DNA of 64,000 nucleotides from contig JADGEX010000001.1 of assembly GCA_016744135.1 (NCBI GenBank), forward strand, positions 1,871,029 to 1,935,028, given 5' to 3'. The position numbers and the translations under genes were made by a program. This stretch comes from Pseudodesulfovibrio sp. Lineage in GTDB: Bacteria > Desulfobacterota > Desulfovibrionia > Desulfovibrionales > Desulfovibrionaceae. A model generated the notes under the pieces. It ran no database searches. It saw only the letters and a program-made list of their open reading frames with translations, and was not told where the DNA came from. Positions 8,212 through 16,409 of the stretch are shown here, in pieces; the stretch's first letter is position 1; each line of letters starts with the position of its first letter.

Positions 8212-9402
8212 TTACTCCGCTTCTTCGGAACGGCGTCCGACACGTTTTGCAGGCCAGATACCAGCCGGACGAATAAGCATCATAAGAGTCATGACACCAC
8301 CGAACACGAGCATTCGGTATAACTCCAGCCCTCTGAACATCTCAGGTAAAGCCACCAAGGCAAGAACGCCGAGGATAACACCCGGGATGGACCCCATGCC
8401 ACCAAGCACAACCATGGCGAGCACCATTGCGGATTCCAGAAAGGAAAAGGACTCAGGTCCCACAAATTTCATACGCGCGGCAAAAAAGGCACCAGCAAAC
8501 CCGGCGAATGTTGCACCCATGGCATACGCCAAAAGCTTCAGAAGAAACGTATTCACACCCATAAGTTCCGCAGCCGTCTCATCCTCACGAATGGCTTCCC
8601 AGGCACGCCCGATGCGCGAATAGTTCAACCGATATACCGCAAGAATGGTGAATACCGCGATAGCCAGAATGACATAATACATGGACCAAAGCGGTTTGAA
8701 ATTGAAACCGAACAGCTCAGGGCGAGGAATGGACAATATACCATTTGGACCATTTGTCAGTGCCATCCAGTTGTTCAGGATAAGTCGGACGATCTCACCG
8801 AATCCGAGGGTGACGATAGCCAGATAATCGCCACGCATACGCAGTGTCGGATACCCGATTATACAACCGGCAATGGCAGCAGTCAGTGCGGATATGGGCA
8901 GACACAGCCAGAACGACAGCCCGAAATGCAGGCTCATGAGGGCATAGGTATATGCACCGACGCCATAAAAGGCGATATATCCAAGATCGAGCAGACCGGC
9001 CAAACCGACAACAATATTCAAACCAAGTCCGAGACAGATATAAATAAGCACGGAAATGGACACATCGTGAGCATACCGGCCAGTGACCAACGGGAAAATG
9101 ATGGCAAGAGCAAGGACGATGGTCAGCAAAACCCAACGAGGTGTTTTCTCATAGGCCTGCCCCAAAACTCCAGTTGCGGACTTGAGGGGCGTGCCCACCA
9201 TATCCAGATGACCGGCTTCCTTGACCTGATAGAAGAACATGATGAAGACAGCAGCCACAGCCACATAGCCGAAGACCTTGAACGTCTTGCCGAATTCCAG
9301 TCCCTCTGGAGTGATACCGAGCAACGGCCACAGCAGAATGAGAAACCAGATCAGGCCGACACCGCAGCCTATCCATAATTTTTTAGACTCGCGTATCGTC
9401 AA
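8212..9402 (-). CDS. livM: Branched-chain amino acid ABC transporter permease LivM
   Basis: A 396-residue permease with about ten hydrophobic segments. The family signature GLNIVVGLAGLLDLGYIAF lies near residues 135-155 and the cytoplasmic EAA-like loop near GRAWEAIREDETAAELMGVN. The start is a TTG at 9402 that lies inside the last codons of livH (20-base overlap) with GGGAGAG just before it, so translation is probably coupled. The N-terminal extension of about 75 residues before the core resembles LivM proteins that carry extra helices. Confidence 0.92.
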   Translation of the reverse strand: MTIRESKKLWIGCGVGLIWFLILLWPLLGITPEGLEFGKTFKVFGYVAVAAVFIMFFYQVKEAGHLDMVGTPLKSATGVLGQAYEKTPRWVLLTIVLALAIIFPLVTGRYAHDVSISVLIYICLGLGLNIVVGLAGLLDLGYIAFYGVGAYTYALMSLHFGLSFWLCLPISALTAAIAGCIIGYPTLRMRGDYLAIVTLGFGEIVRLILNNWMALTNGPNGILSIPRPELFGFNFKPLWSMYYVILAIAVFTILAVYRLNYSRIGRAWEAIREDETAAELMGVNTFLLKLLAYAMGATFAGFAGAFFAARMKFVGPESFSFLESAMVLAMVVLGGMGSIPGVILGVLALVALPEMFRGLELYRMLVFGGVMTLMMLIRPAGIWPAKRVGRRSEEAE

Positions 9403-10291
9403 CGTTCTCTCCCATAATGCCGGTGGGTCGGAAATACAGCACGGCGATCAAAATAATGAAGGCGAACACATCCTTGTACTCACCGGAAATGTATCCGGCG
9501 GCAAAGATCTCAACCATGCCGATAATCAGCCCGCCAACAAGCGCGCCGGTAATGTTGCCGATACCGCCGAGCACGGCTGCGGCAAAAGCCTTGATTCCGG
9601 GAACGAATCCCATGGAATAGTTAACCGAGCCATAATACAGGCCGACCATGATACCCGCTGCCGCTGCCAACCCCGCGCCGATGGCGAAAGTAATAGCAAT
9701 GATGCGGTTGGAATTGATACCTACCAGCGCGGACATGATCTTGTCCTGTGATGTGGCACGCATGGCACGTCCTATGCGGGTCTTGAAGACCAACACGTTC
9801 AGCCCAACCAGAAGTACTGCGGTCAAGGCCACAATGAAAATCTGCATATAGGAAACTGAGACCAGCCCCCATTCGAATCCACCGGATGTAATTTCCGTGG
9901 GATATGCCTTGTCATAGACGCCCTGGGTAAGCATAAGCCCATTTTGCAGAAAAATGGACATACCGAGCGCGGCCAGAAGCGCGGCCAGTCGAGAGGCCTG
10001 TCTGAGCGGCTTGTAGGCGAGCTGCTCCACGGCCATGGCAAGCAAAGCACAGTATCCCATGGACAGAACCAGCGCGATGGCCAGACAGGCATATGGGTGC
10101 AGGCCTTGCGCGGCCAGATAAGAAATCAGGATCACGCCCATATACCCACCCGCAGCAAAAAATTCACCGTGAGCAAAGTTGATGAGCTGAATGATGCCGT
10201 AGACCATGGTATACCCCAAGGCTATCAGTGCATAGACACCGCCAAGGGTGATACCGTTGATCAACTGCTGTATGAAAAATTCTAAATCCAT
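9383..10291 (-). CDS. livH: Branched-chain amino acid ABC transporter permease LivH
   Basis: A 302-residue permease with eight or nine transmembrane segments. The signature LIALGYTMVYGIIQLINFAHGEFF is near the N-terminus, and the EAA-type loop GRAMRATSQDKIMSALVGIN is near residue 195. It forms the membrane channel with LivM, and its 3' end overlaps livM. It is separated from livK by 63 bases that hold a strong GC hairpin. Confidence 0.93.
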   Translation of the reverse strand: MDLEFFIQQLINGITLGGVYALIALGYTMVYGIIQLINFAHGEFFAAGGYMGVILISYLAAQGLHPYACLAIALVLSMGYCALLAMAVEQLAYKPLRQASRLAALLAALGMSIFLQNGLMLTQGVYDKAYPTEITSGGFEWGLVSVSYMQIFIVALTAVLLVGLNVLVFKTRIGRAMRATSQDKIMSALVGINSNRIIAITFAIGAGLAAAAGIMVGLYYGSVNYSMGFVPGIKAFAAAVLGGIGNITGALVGGLIIGMVEIFAAGYISGEYKDVFAFIILIAVLYFRPTGIMGENVDDTRV

Positions 10292-10306
10292 GGTGTTCCA
10301 GTATCC

Positions 10307-10330
10307 GGGGCCCTGCTCAAGCAGGGCCCC
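10307..10330 (-). promoter_or_regulatory. GC-rich hairpin between livK and livH
   Basis: GGGGCCCTGC (10307-10316) and GCAGGGCCCC (10321-10330) form a perfect 10-bp stem with a 4-base loop. No T-run follows on the transcribed strand, so it is more likely an mRNA-stabilising or partial-termination element that leaves more binding-protein mRNA than permease mRNA. That function is inferred. Confidence 0.6.
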
Positions 10331-10354
10331 GATTTGGTTGCAATCTGGTGTATA

Positions 10355-11506
10355 TTAATACTTTTCGCCGGTCAGAGAATTCCAGTACGGAGTAAACTCG
10401 CCGTTGATAACCTTGTACACGGTGTAGTTGGAGCCGGAATCACCGTTTTCCACATAGCTGAGCTGTTTGGAAGCGCCGGTAAAATCGAGCTTCAACAGTT
10501 CTTCGCGGACCTTGGAAGGTTCCGTGGTTCCAGCGGCCTTGACTGCCAGCATATATGCCATGGCGGAGTCAAAGGAATATGCTGAGTATGCACCAGGTTC
10601 ATTACCGGTCTTGGCCTTATACTTGGTCAAGAATTCAATATATTTCGGAGCGTCTTTATCAATTGCACCGAAAGTACAATACATGCCATCGGAATCACCC
10701 TTGGCAATTTCGATGAGTTTGGGATGATAAACAGCGTCCTGTCCCATCAAAGTAGCAGTGATACCCATACGCTTGGCCTGGAGGACCATGAGCGCACCAG
10801 TGGCGGAGTTCTGCAAGGAGATATAAAAGAGATCCGGGTTAGCGGCTTTGACCTTGGTCAGCACAGCCGAAAAGTCCTTGTCGCCCTGATTCACATGGTC
10901 ATGTTCCAAAACGTTGATACCAGCGGCGGTGGCGGCGGTGGCAACACCTTCAGCAAGTCCCTGTGAATATGTGGTCTTATCGTCAACGATAAAGACAGAC
11001 TTTACATTTTCAACGTCTGTCATGAATTTAACAGCTGCCGGAGCCTGATGGTCATCACGACCACAGGTACGGAACATATAAGGCAAACCACGCTCGGTCA
11101 CCTTGGGGTTGGTAGACCCCGGAGTGATCATAATAATATTTTCTTCAGCCAAAGTCTCGGAAGCAGGGATGGTAGAGCTGGAGCAATATGAACCGACAAC
11201 ACCCGTAACTTCTTCGTTTATGAGCTTGTTTGCAGCAGCCACGGCCTGTTTGGGATCACACGCAGTATCCTGAGGAAAGACTTGAATATCGGTAAATCCG
11301 GGAATCCCACCCTCAGCCTTGATAACTTCAACGGCAATCTCTGTGCCCTGACGAATATCGTTACCATCAGCAGCATACGGGCCAGTCAGCGGGGACATGG
11401 TACCGATCTTGAGAATCTGTTCGGCTTTTTTCTCTTCGCCGCCGCAGCCCGCGAGCAGCAGACCAAGAGCAGCCAGAGCCACTACCAGTACGAGTAAACG
11501 TTTCAT
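10355..11506 (-). CDS. livK: Branched-chain amino acid ABC transporter substrate-binding lipoprotein
   Basis: A 383-residue periplasmic binding protein (type 1 fold) with signal MKRLLVLVVALAALGLLLAG and lipobox LLAGCG. Mature-domain motifs include KIGTMSPLTGPYAADG and the ligand-binding segment VVGSYCSSSTIPASE. The start at 11506 is preferred because GGAGA lies about 8 bases upstream; the reading frame extends five codons further. Lipid anchoring is usual where the binding protein must stay near the permease. Exact ligand specificity cannot be read from sequence. Confidence 0.93.
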   Translation of the reverse strand: MKRLLVLVVALAALGLLLAGCGGEEKKAEQILKIGTMSPLTGPYAADGNDIRQGTEIAVEVIKAEGGIPGFTDIQVFPQDTACDPKQAVAAANKLINEEVTGVVGSYCSSSTIPASETLAEENIIMITPGSTNPKVTERGLPYMFRTCGRDDHQAPAAVKFMTDVENVKSVFIVDDKTTYSQGLAEGVATAATAAGINVLEHDHVNQGDKDFSAVLTKVKAANPDLFYISLQNSATGALMVLQAKRMGITATLMGQDAVYHPKLIEIAKGDSDGMYCTFGAIDKDAPKYIEFLTKYKAKTGNEPGAYSAYSFDSAMAYMLAVKAAGTTEPSKVREELLKLDFTGASKQLSYVENGDSGSNYTVYKVINGEFTPYWNSLTGEKY

Positions 11507-11545
11507 AAACACTCTCTCCATTCGTTGCGGTTGCAGCCAGCCTCT

Positions 11546-12301
11546 CTACTGGCCCAAATATGCTTCAATTACTTCAGGATTCTTCTGAATTTCTTCAGGC
11601 AGTCCTTCCGCAATCATCACCCCATGATCGAGAACAACGATTCTATTACATATGCCCATAACGACCTTCATATCATGCTCCACCATAAGCACGTTAATGC
11701 CGAGGTCGGTGATATGGCCGATAAATTCCATCAACTCCAAAGATTCTGCCGGATTCAAACCAGCCGCAGGTTCATCAAGTAAAAGTGTGTGCGGTTCACT
11801 CGACAAGGCACGGGCTATCTCGAGTCTCCGCTGATGACCATACGGCAGATTGGAAGCCACCTCATCGGAGATGTCACCCAGTCCCATGAACTCAAGGGCT
11901 TTTTGCGATTTCTCGATGATGCGCTCTTCTTCCCGCTTCTGACCGGGACTGCGCAAAATCGCACCGATAACACCGCTTTTTGACCGGCTATGCTGGGCCA
12001 CCATGCAGTTCTCCAGCGCCGTCATATTCTGAAAAAGCCTGATATTCTGAAAAGTACGGGCTACGCCCATGGAAAGGACTTGATACGGTCGGCGGCCCGT
12101 AATGGTCGTCCCGTCATAGGACACAGTGCCACTCGAAGCCGTATATACGCCAGTGATGACATTGAAGACAGTCGTTTTCCCCGCTCCGTTGGGGCCGATC
12201 AATCCGACGACCTCGCCCTTACCCACGGAAAAGGAAACGTCGGTCAAAGCTTGTAGCCCACCGAATCGGACACATATGTCGTCAAGAATAAGATTTGCCA
12301 T
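11546..12301 (-). CDS. livG: Branched-chain amino acid ABC transporter ATP-binding protein LivG
   Basis: A 251-residue ABC ATPase from MANLILDD. Walker A GPNGAGKTT, signature LPYGHQRRLEIAR, Walker B TLLLDEPAAGLNP and switch VEHDM are all intact, and the longer signature region and C-terminus EVIEAYLGQ are typical of LivG. Upstream in-frame starts at 12328 and 12367 exist; the one at 12328 has GGGAG only three bases away and inside a small hairpin. livG heads the operon, ahead of livK, rather than sitting beside livF as in the common K-H-M-G-F order. Confidence 0.9.
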   Translation of the reverse strand: MANLILDDICVRFGGLQALTDVSFSVGKGEVVGLIGPNGAGKTTVFNVITGVYTASSGTVSYDGTTITGRRPYQVLSMGVARTFQNIRLFQNMTALENCMVAQHSRSKSGVIGAILRSPGQKREEERIIEKSQKALEFMGLGDISDEVASNLPYGHQRRLEIARALSSEPHTLLLDEPAAGLNPAESLELMEFIGHITDLGINVLMVEHDMKVVMGICNRIVVLDHGVMIAEGLPEEIQKNPEVIEAYLGQ

Positions 12302-12645
12302 ACAATTCCAATGAAAGAGTAGTATCATGCACTCCCGAGTGGGAGTCTCCGAGCCATTCCAATGCAATCATATGAAATGACGAACTTTTTACAGGGGCTA
12401 TCTTTATTACCCCATTTAAAAAAAAATGTCTAACTCACGTTGAAACAATTGATAAACAGAGTAATATTTAGCCAACTTCACAAAACACAGAATTTCATTC
12501 AGAATTGATCCCGCTTTTTTCAAACAAACGTGATAATTGTTGCGAATTCTCATTCTTTCGAACCCCAAAAAAAACCAACGCGTGCGCTTTTCTTCTTTTC
12601 GCGGATGCGATAATCCCTTGCCAGACATCAAAGAGGAGAGTCCAA
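12302..12645. other. Divergent intergenic region livG / ydfG-like gene
   Basis: 344 bases, AT-rich, between two divergent genes, so it should hold both promoters. I see a small hairpin ACTCCC/GGGAGT at about 12331-12346 and poly-A tracts, but no convincing sigma-70 pair, operator or coding frame. The ydfG-like gene has GGAGAG (12635-12640) as its ribosome binding site. Confidence 0.5.
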
Positions 12646-13398
12646 ATGACAAAGACAGTTTTGATTACAGGAGCCACAGCCGGATTCGGAAAGGCTATGG
12701 CCGAACGTTATGCGGCAGAAGGTTGGCAATTGGTCCTGACAGGACGTCGAAGCGACAGGTTGGAACAATTAAAACAAAATCTCACTCCAGCCAAAGTTCA
12801 CACCATCACCTTCGATATTCGCGACAAAGAAGCCTGCTTCAAAGCAGTGGAAAAACTCCTTTCCGAATTCAAAAATGTGGATGTTCTCGTCAACAACGCA
12901 GGTCTCGCACTCGGCCTTGACCCTGCCCAGTCCTGCGATCTCACAGACTGGGAAACCATGATCGACACCAACATCAAAGGGCTCATGTACATGACCCGCG
13001 CCCTGCTCCCCTCCATGGTCGAACGCGATCAGGGCCATATCGTCAATCTCGGTTCCGTGGCCGGTACATATCCATATCCCGGTGGCAACTGCTACGGCGG
13101 AACCAAGGCGTTCGTAAATCACTTCTCCAAGAATCTCCTTGCTGATCTGCTCGGCACCAAGATCCGCGTCACCAACATCGAACCCGGACTCTGCGAATCC
13201 GAGTTCTCAGTCGTCCGTTTCAAAGGTGACAAGGAATCCGCAGACAAAGTCTATCAAGGCACCCAGCCGATCAAGCCCGAAGACATCGCCGAAATCGTTT
13301 ACTGGACAACAACCTTACCCGCACACATCAACATCAACTCACTCGAAGTCATGCCCGTCGACCAAGCTTTCTCGCCTTTCGCTATCAATAGAAAATAA
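12646..13398 (+). CDS. YdfG-like short-chain dehydrogenase (NADP 3-hydroxy acid dehydrogenase family)
   Basis: A 250-residue classical SDR. Cofactor motif TGATAGFG and TGRR (Arg pair favouring NADP), NNAG motif VLVNNAGLALG, catalytic Ser in NLGSVAGT and YxxxK as YGGTK are present. Long stretches such as DWETMIDTNIKGLMYMTRALLP and IEPGL resemble E. coli YdfG, which reduces malonic semialdehyde and oxidises serine-like 3-hydroxy acids. The start is fixed by GGAGAG six bases upstream; the open frame extends 47 codons further but that part is not SDR-like. A hairpin repeat follows directly. Confidence 0.85.
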   Translation: MTKTVLITGATAGFGKAMAERYAAEGWQLVLTGRRSDRLEQLKQNLTPAKVHTITFDIRDKEACFKAVEKLLSEFKNVDVLVNNAGLALGLDPAQSCDLTDWETMIDTNIKGLMYMTRALLPSMVERDQGHIVNLGSVAGTYPYPGGNCYGGTKAFVNHFSKNLLADLLGTKIRVTNIEPGLCESEFSVVRFKGDKESADKVYQGTQPIKPEDIAEIVYWTTTLPAHININSLEVMPVDQAFSPFAINRK

Positions 13399-13400
13399 AA

Positions 13401-13523
13401 ACGCCTCCGGCGGCTGGGGGAAGGGGAGGAAAAACCCTTTGGAAAGGGTTCTTTCCTCCCCTTCCCCCAGACCCCCATCCCTTCCTTTTCCTAAACTTTT
13501 TGTGTCGCCTTCGGCGATAAAAA
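13401..13523. repeat. Intergenic hairpin repeat, copy 1
   Basis: The block opens with GCCTCCGGCGGC and then a near-perfect 57-base hairpin (13414-13470): CTGGGGGAAGGGGAGGAAA pairs with its complement at 13452-13470 and an inner AACCCTTT/AAAGGGTT extends the stem. It ends with CTTTTTGTGTCGCCTTCGGCGA. Parts of it recur at 41366, 57852 and 63963 (see findings). It may also terminate transcription of the ydfG-like gene. Confidence 0.8.
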
Positions 13524-13614
13524 CGCTTAATCACTATTTGTAATATTCAAAAAAAACGTCTTTATAGTATTCAACTCCTAATATAGCATTTAGCTAAAAC
13601 ATTAAGGAGATGCC

Positions 13615-14139
13615 ATGACTGACTTTCATTTTTCATTGCGCTTTAGTCCCGATAAAATCCCCGCATTAGCAAGTAAATATAACCCTAAAGATGATTTAGA
13701 AGTCGAACAAATTGGTAAGACAGCACAAGAGCGAGGGTTTTTATTAAAACCCGAATTCCTTAAAATTTGCGCCTGGAAGTCACCAAGAACAAAACCACAT
13801 GTCGAAAAAAATGAAGCATCGCTCGTTGAAGAAATCACACGCATAGCGTTCTCCAATCCCTTTGAAGACATTCGCATCGGCATATTACCCTTATTACAAG
13901 GTGTTCAATTCCCTACAGCCTCTGCAATTCTCCACCTAACTCATAAAGATCGTTATCCCATTCTCGACTTTCGAGCCTTATGGTCATTAGGCATTGATCC
14001 TCTTCCAAATGATTACACAGTTTCCTTTTGGAACAACTACACAAAAAAATGTCGTAAATTAGCCGACCAAACTAAGCTCTCTATGCGCACAGTTGACCGT
14101 GCCCTCTGGCAATATTCATCAGAAAACCAACCCAAATGA
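13615..14139 (+). CDS. AT-rich orphan gene, possible helix-hairpin-helix (DNA-glycosylase-like) fold
   Basis: A 174-residue protein, clearly lower in GC than its neighbours (codons such as TTA, AAA, ATT dominate), which suggests recent transfer. Start ATG follows AAGGAGATGCC. I do not recognise a named family. The segment LLQGVQFPTASAILH...RYPILDFRALWSLG (residues about 97-128) has the look of a helix-hairpin-helix turn followed by an acidic residue, as in the HhH-GPD glycosylase superfamily, and a basic, Trp-containing N-terminal half precedes it. This is a weak resemblance; no catalytic claim is made. Confidence 0.7.
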   Translation: MTDFHFSLRFSPDKIPALASKYNPKDDLEVEQIGKTAQERGFLLKPEFLKICAWKSPRTKPHVEKNEASLVEEITRIAFSNPFEDIRIGILPLLQGVQFPTASAILHLTHKDRYPILDFRALWSLGIDPLPNDYTVSFWNNYTKKCRKLADQTKLSMRTVDRALWQYSSENQPK

Positions 14140-14172
14140 TCTAAACAGCTCTTCAAATTTAGCTGGAGTGCC

Positions 14173-14310
14173 TTGGGGTGCATCGCACCCCAACAACGGC
14201 TCTCCCTCCCCGACCACGTGAGACTTGGGAAAGTGGTGCAGATGTGCATTTTCTCGGGCGCAGCCGACCCGCAACCGTATCTTCATACGGTGAGGACTCG
14301 GCAAAGCCGA
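14173..14310. repeat. Cluster of small hairpins in intergenic DNA
   Basis: The 281 bases between the orphan gene and the sulfate operon carry three perfect small inverted repeats: TTGGGGTGC/GCACCCCAA (14173-14193), ACCGTAT/ATACGGT (14274-14291) and CGGC/GCCG (about 14299-14309). The motif TGCAGATG also occurs twice. No gene is seen. It resembles REP-type DNA or the remains of a structured RNA. Confidence 0.5.
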
Positions 14311-14363
14311 AAAATGTGCAGATGCGCCGCTATCGCAAGCCGTGTGTAGCCCGGATAACGCGC

Positions 14364-14404
14364 AAAAAAAGACCCCACGCCATACAGCGCGGGGTCTTGT
14401 TTTT
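14364..14404 (-). terminator. Terminator of the apr-qmo operon
   Basis: GACCCC plus CGC pair with GCG plus GGGGTC around a short loop, and on the minus strand a run of seven T follows. It lies 17 bases after the stop of the QmoD-like gene, so it closes the sulfate-reduction operon. Confidence 0.85.
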
Positions 14405-14420
14405 GAGCGGTAATCCGGGT

Positions 14421-15077
14421 CTACCAGCTATCGCCGCCGAATGCGTCGCCACCGAGACCAAAATCGGCTTCGGGTTCGCCGCCAACTTCGGGGCCGGTGG
14501 ACTGAGCGTCACCAGCGTCAGCAGCAGCGCCGTCACCGGCAACACCGGCAACCACAACGCCCTGGCTCTTGACCTTGTCGACTTCCGCCATCAGATCATT
14601 GAGCTTCTTGGTCATATCGTCGAGCTTACCAGAAGCAACGGTGACTTTCTGTTCACCAGCAGCATTCTGAGCATCGATGGTCTTGACCTTGGCTTCCAAG
14701 GGGCTGATCTTTGCAGCCAGCTCGGCCTTTTCAGCATTCAGTTTTTCAACTTCAGCCTGAAGGGCAGCTTTTTCTTCTTTCAAACCGGCCAGGATGTCCA
14801 GGACAGCCTTGGCGCGGACAGCCTCACCTTCGGGCAGGGCTTCAATCTTGACCTGATTACCGAGCTTGGCGATGTCGCCTTCGGCATAAGAAGTCAGACC
14901 GGGTTCTTGTTCATAAATCCAGGCCTTGGACAGAGCTTGTGCCACAGGGGCGACGTCTGCGTCCACGGAATCAGCCTGGGTGATGTAAGCCAGCATATCG
15001 AGCTGAGTCTGGTCGGCGGTGTCACCGCGGAGCACAGACACAAAAGCGTTCATTGGGAATACCTTAGCTTCAGCCAT
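14421..15077 (-). CDS. qmoD: QmoD-like conserved protein at the end of the qmo operon
   Basis: A 218-residue soluble protein. The N-terminal 75 residues form a small globular domain; residues about 95-180 are a long coiled coil (EEKAALQAEVEKLNAEKAEL); the tail is acidic, Gly-rich and ends GGDAFGGDSW. In Desulfovibrio vulgaris the gene after qmoC encodes a hypothetical protein (DVU0851, later called qmoD) that was deleted together with qmoABC in published work; position and size match, but I cannot align them. The start ATG follows AAGGAGGC. It lies 50 bases after qmoC and before the operon terminator. Biochemical role unknown. Confidence 0.75.
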   Translation of the reverse strand: MAEAKVFPMNAFVSVLRGDTADQTQLDMLAYITQADSVDADVAPVAQALSKAWIYEQEPGLTSYAEGDIAKLGNQVKIEALPEGEAVRAKAVLDILAGLKEEKAALQAEVEKLNAEKAELAAKISPLEAKVKTIDAQNAAGEQKVTVASGKLDDMTKKLNDLMAEVDKVKSQGVVVAGVAGDGAAADAGDAQSTGPEVGGEPEADFGLGGDAFGGDSW

Positions 15078-15127
15078 TTGATGCCTCCTTAACTAAGTAA
15101 GCTTCGTTTTTATGTTCACCCAGGCGA

Positions 15128-16399
15128 CTATTTGTCGGCGCCCATGGGGATGCGGCCAATCTTCTTGGCGTAGGACAATGCCACTGTACGGTATACCAAA
15201 TGGCCCAACTTGGACCACGGCAGGTACGCGAGCAACATGAACACACCGATCAGATGCACGTAATAGATCGGGTAAGCCAGTACTGCTACGTCGAGTACAC
15301 GGAAGACCATGGCAGCGATACCAGTCAGGAAGATGGTCCAGATCAAAGTGATCAGGTACCAGTCATACCAACTGGAGGACTGCTTGGCTTCGTCCAGGTT
15401 CACACGACGTTTGGTCAGAGCCATAAGGCCGTAAACACCCAGACCAGCGCCGACCAGAGCCAGCAGCTTGACAGGATGATAAAACGGCATGGGTGTATGA
15501 CCGATAGCAGACACGATGTCGCCCAAGCCAGTGATGCCAAGGAAACGCAGTGTCCAGCCGCCCCAGTGACCTGCAGCGACAGTACCGGTAACGATCATCA
15601 GAGCGATAAAAGAGAACATCAACCAGCGGTGGCCGGCAGCGCGCTTGATATCCAACTCGTCAGCTTCGTCATCATTACAATCCAGAAACTGGGTGTGCTG
15701 CAGAATTTCATACTTGGCAGTATCGATCAGACAAGCAATGAAGCTCGGCTCATCCTTACGACCAACGATGAATGTCTTGGGCTGCTCTTTGAAGGCCTTG
15801 AGCATATTGCGCACACCTGCATAAAAACCCCAAATCATGAAGGCGAAAACCAACATGAAGACAGGGTCAATGACATAGTCACCAGGGAACAGACCACCAA
15901 AGACGATCTGGCCGTCTGCGGCGGGGACCCAACCATGAGTGGCTGCATCCCAGTTGAATGTAGGCAGGAATGAACCAACCTTGCTGGCCATAATAAACCA
16001 GACGATACCATAAAACAGGGCCGGAACAGCAGCCAGAGGCAGCATGCCGCTGGAGCTGGACATCAGCTTGCCGATAATCGGCAGCGGAGCCAGAGTGCGA
16101 TAGGCCATGTTACGCAGGGCAGCCAGCAGGTCACCCGGCTTGGCACCACGAGGGCACAATGTAGAACAGGTGCCGCAGTTATGACACAACCAGATATCAA
16201 TATCGTTAACCAGGCGATCCTTGAGTCCCCACTGAGCCCAGACCATCTCCTTGCGGGGATACGGGTTGTCAGCCGGAGACAGAGGACAGACCACCGAACA
16301 GGTGGCGCACTGGTAGCATTTTTTCAGGGAGTCGCCGCCTATGGCCTGCAACTCTTCTACGAACTTAAGGTCCGGTTGTACCTTGACGGTATTAGACAT
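15128..16399 (-). CDS. qmoC: Quinone-interacting membrane-bound oxidoreductase subunit QmoC
   Basis: A 423-residue fusion of an HdrC-like and an HdrE-like part. The N-terminal region holds two [4Fe-4S] motifs, CYQCATCSVVCP and CHNCGTCSTLCP. The C-terminal region has about six transmembrane helices with His residues suited to b-type haems (RAAGHRWLMFSF, IGHTPMPFYHP, YYVHLIGVF). It exchanges electrons between menaquinone and QmoAB. The start at 16399 has GGAGG seven bases upstream and follows the qmoB stop by 10 bases; a 20-codon longer frame would overlap qmoB. Confidence 0.95.
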   Translation of the reverse strand: MSNTVKVQPDLKFVEELQAIGGDSLKKCYQCATCSVVCPLSPADNPYPRKEMVWAQWGLKDRLVNDIDIWLCHNCGTCSTLCPRGAKPGDLLAALRNMAYRTLAPLPIIGKLMSSSSGMLPLAAVPALFYGIVWFIMASKVGSFLPTFNWDAATHGWVPAADGQIVFGGLFPGDYVIDPVFMLVFAFMIWGFYAGVRNMLKAFKEQPKTFIVGRKDEPSFIACLIDTAKYEILQHTQFLDCNDDEADELDIKRAAGHRWLMFSFIALMIVTGTVAAGHWGGWTLRFLGITGLGDIVSAIGHTPMPFYHPVKLLALVGAGLGVYGLMALTKRRVNLDEAKQSSSWYDWYLITLIWTIFLTGIAAMVFRVLDVAVLAYPIYYVHLIGVFMLLAYLPWSKLGHLVYRTVALSYAKKIGRIPMGADK

Positions 16400-16409
16400 G
16401 CCGTACCTC

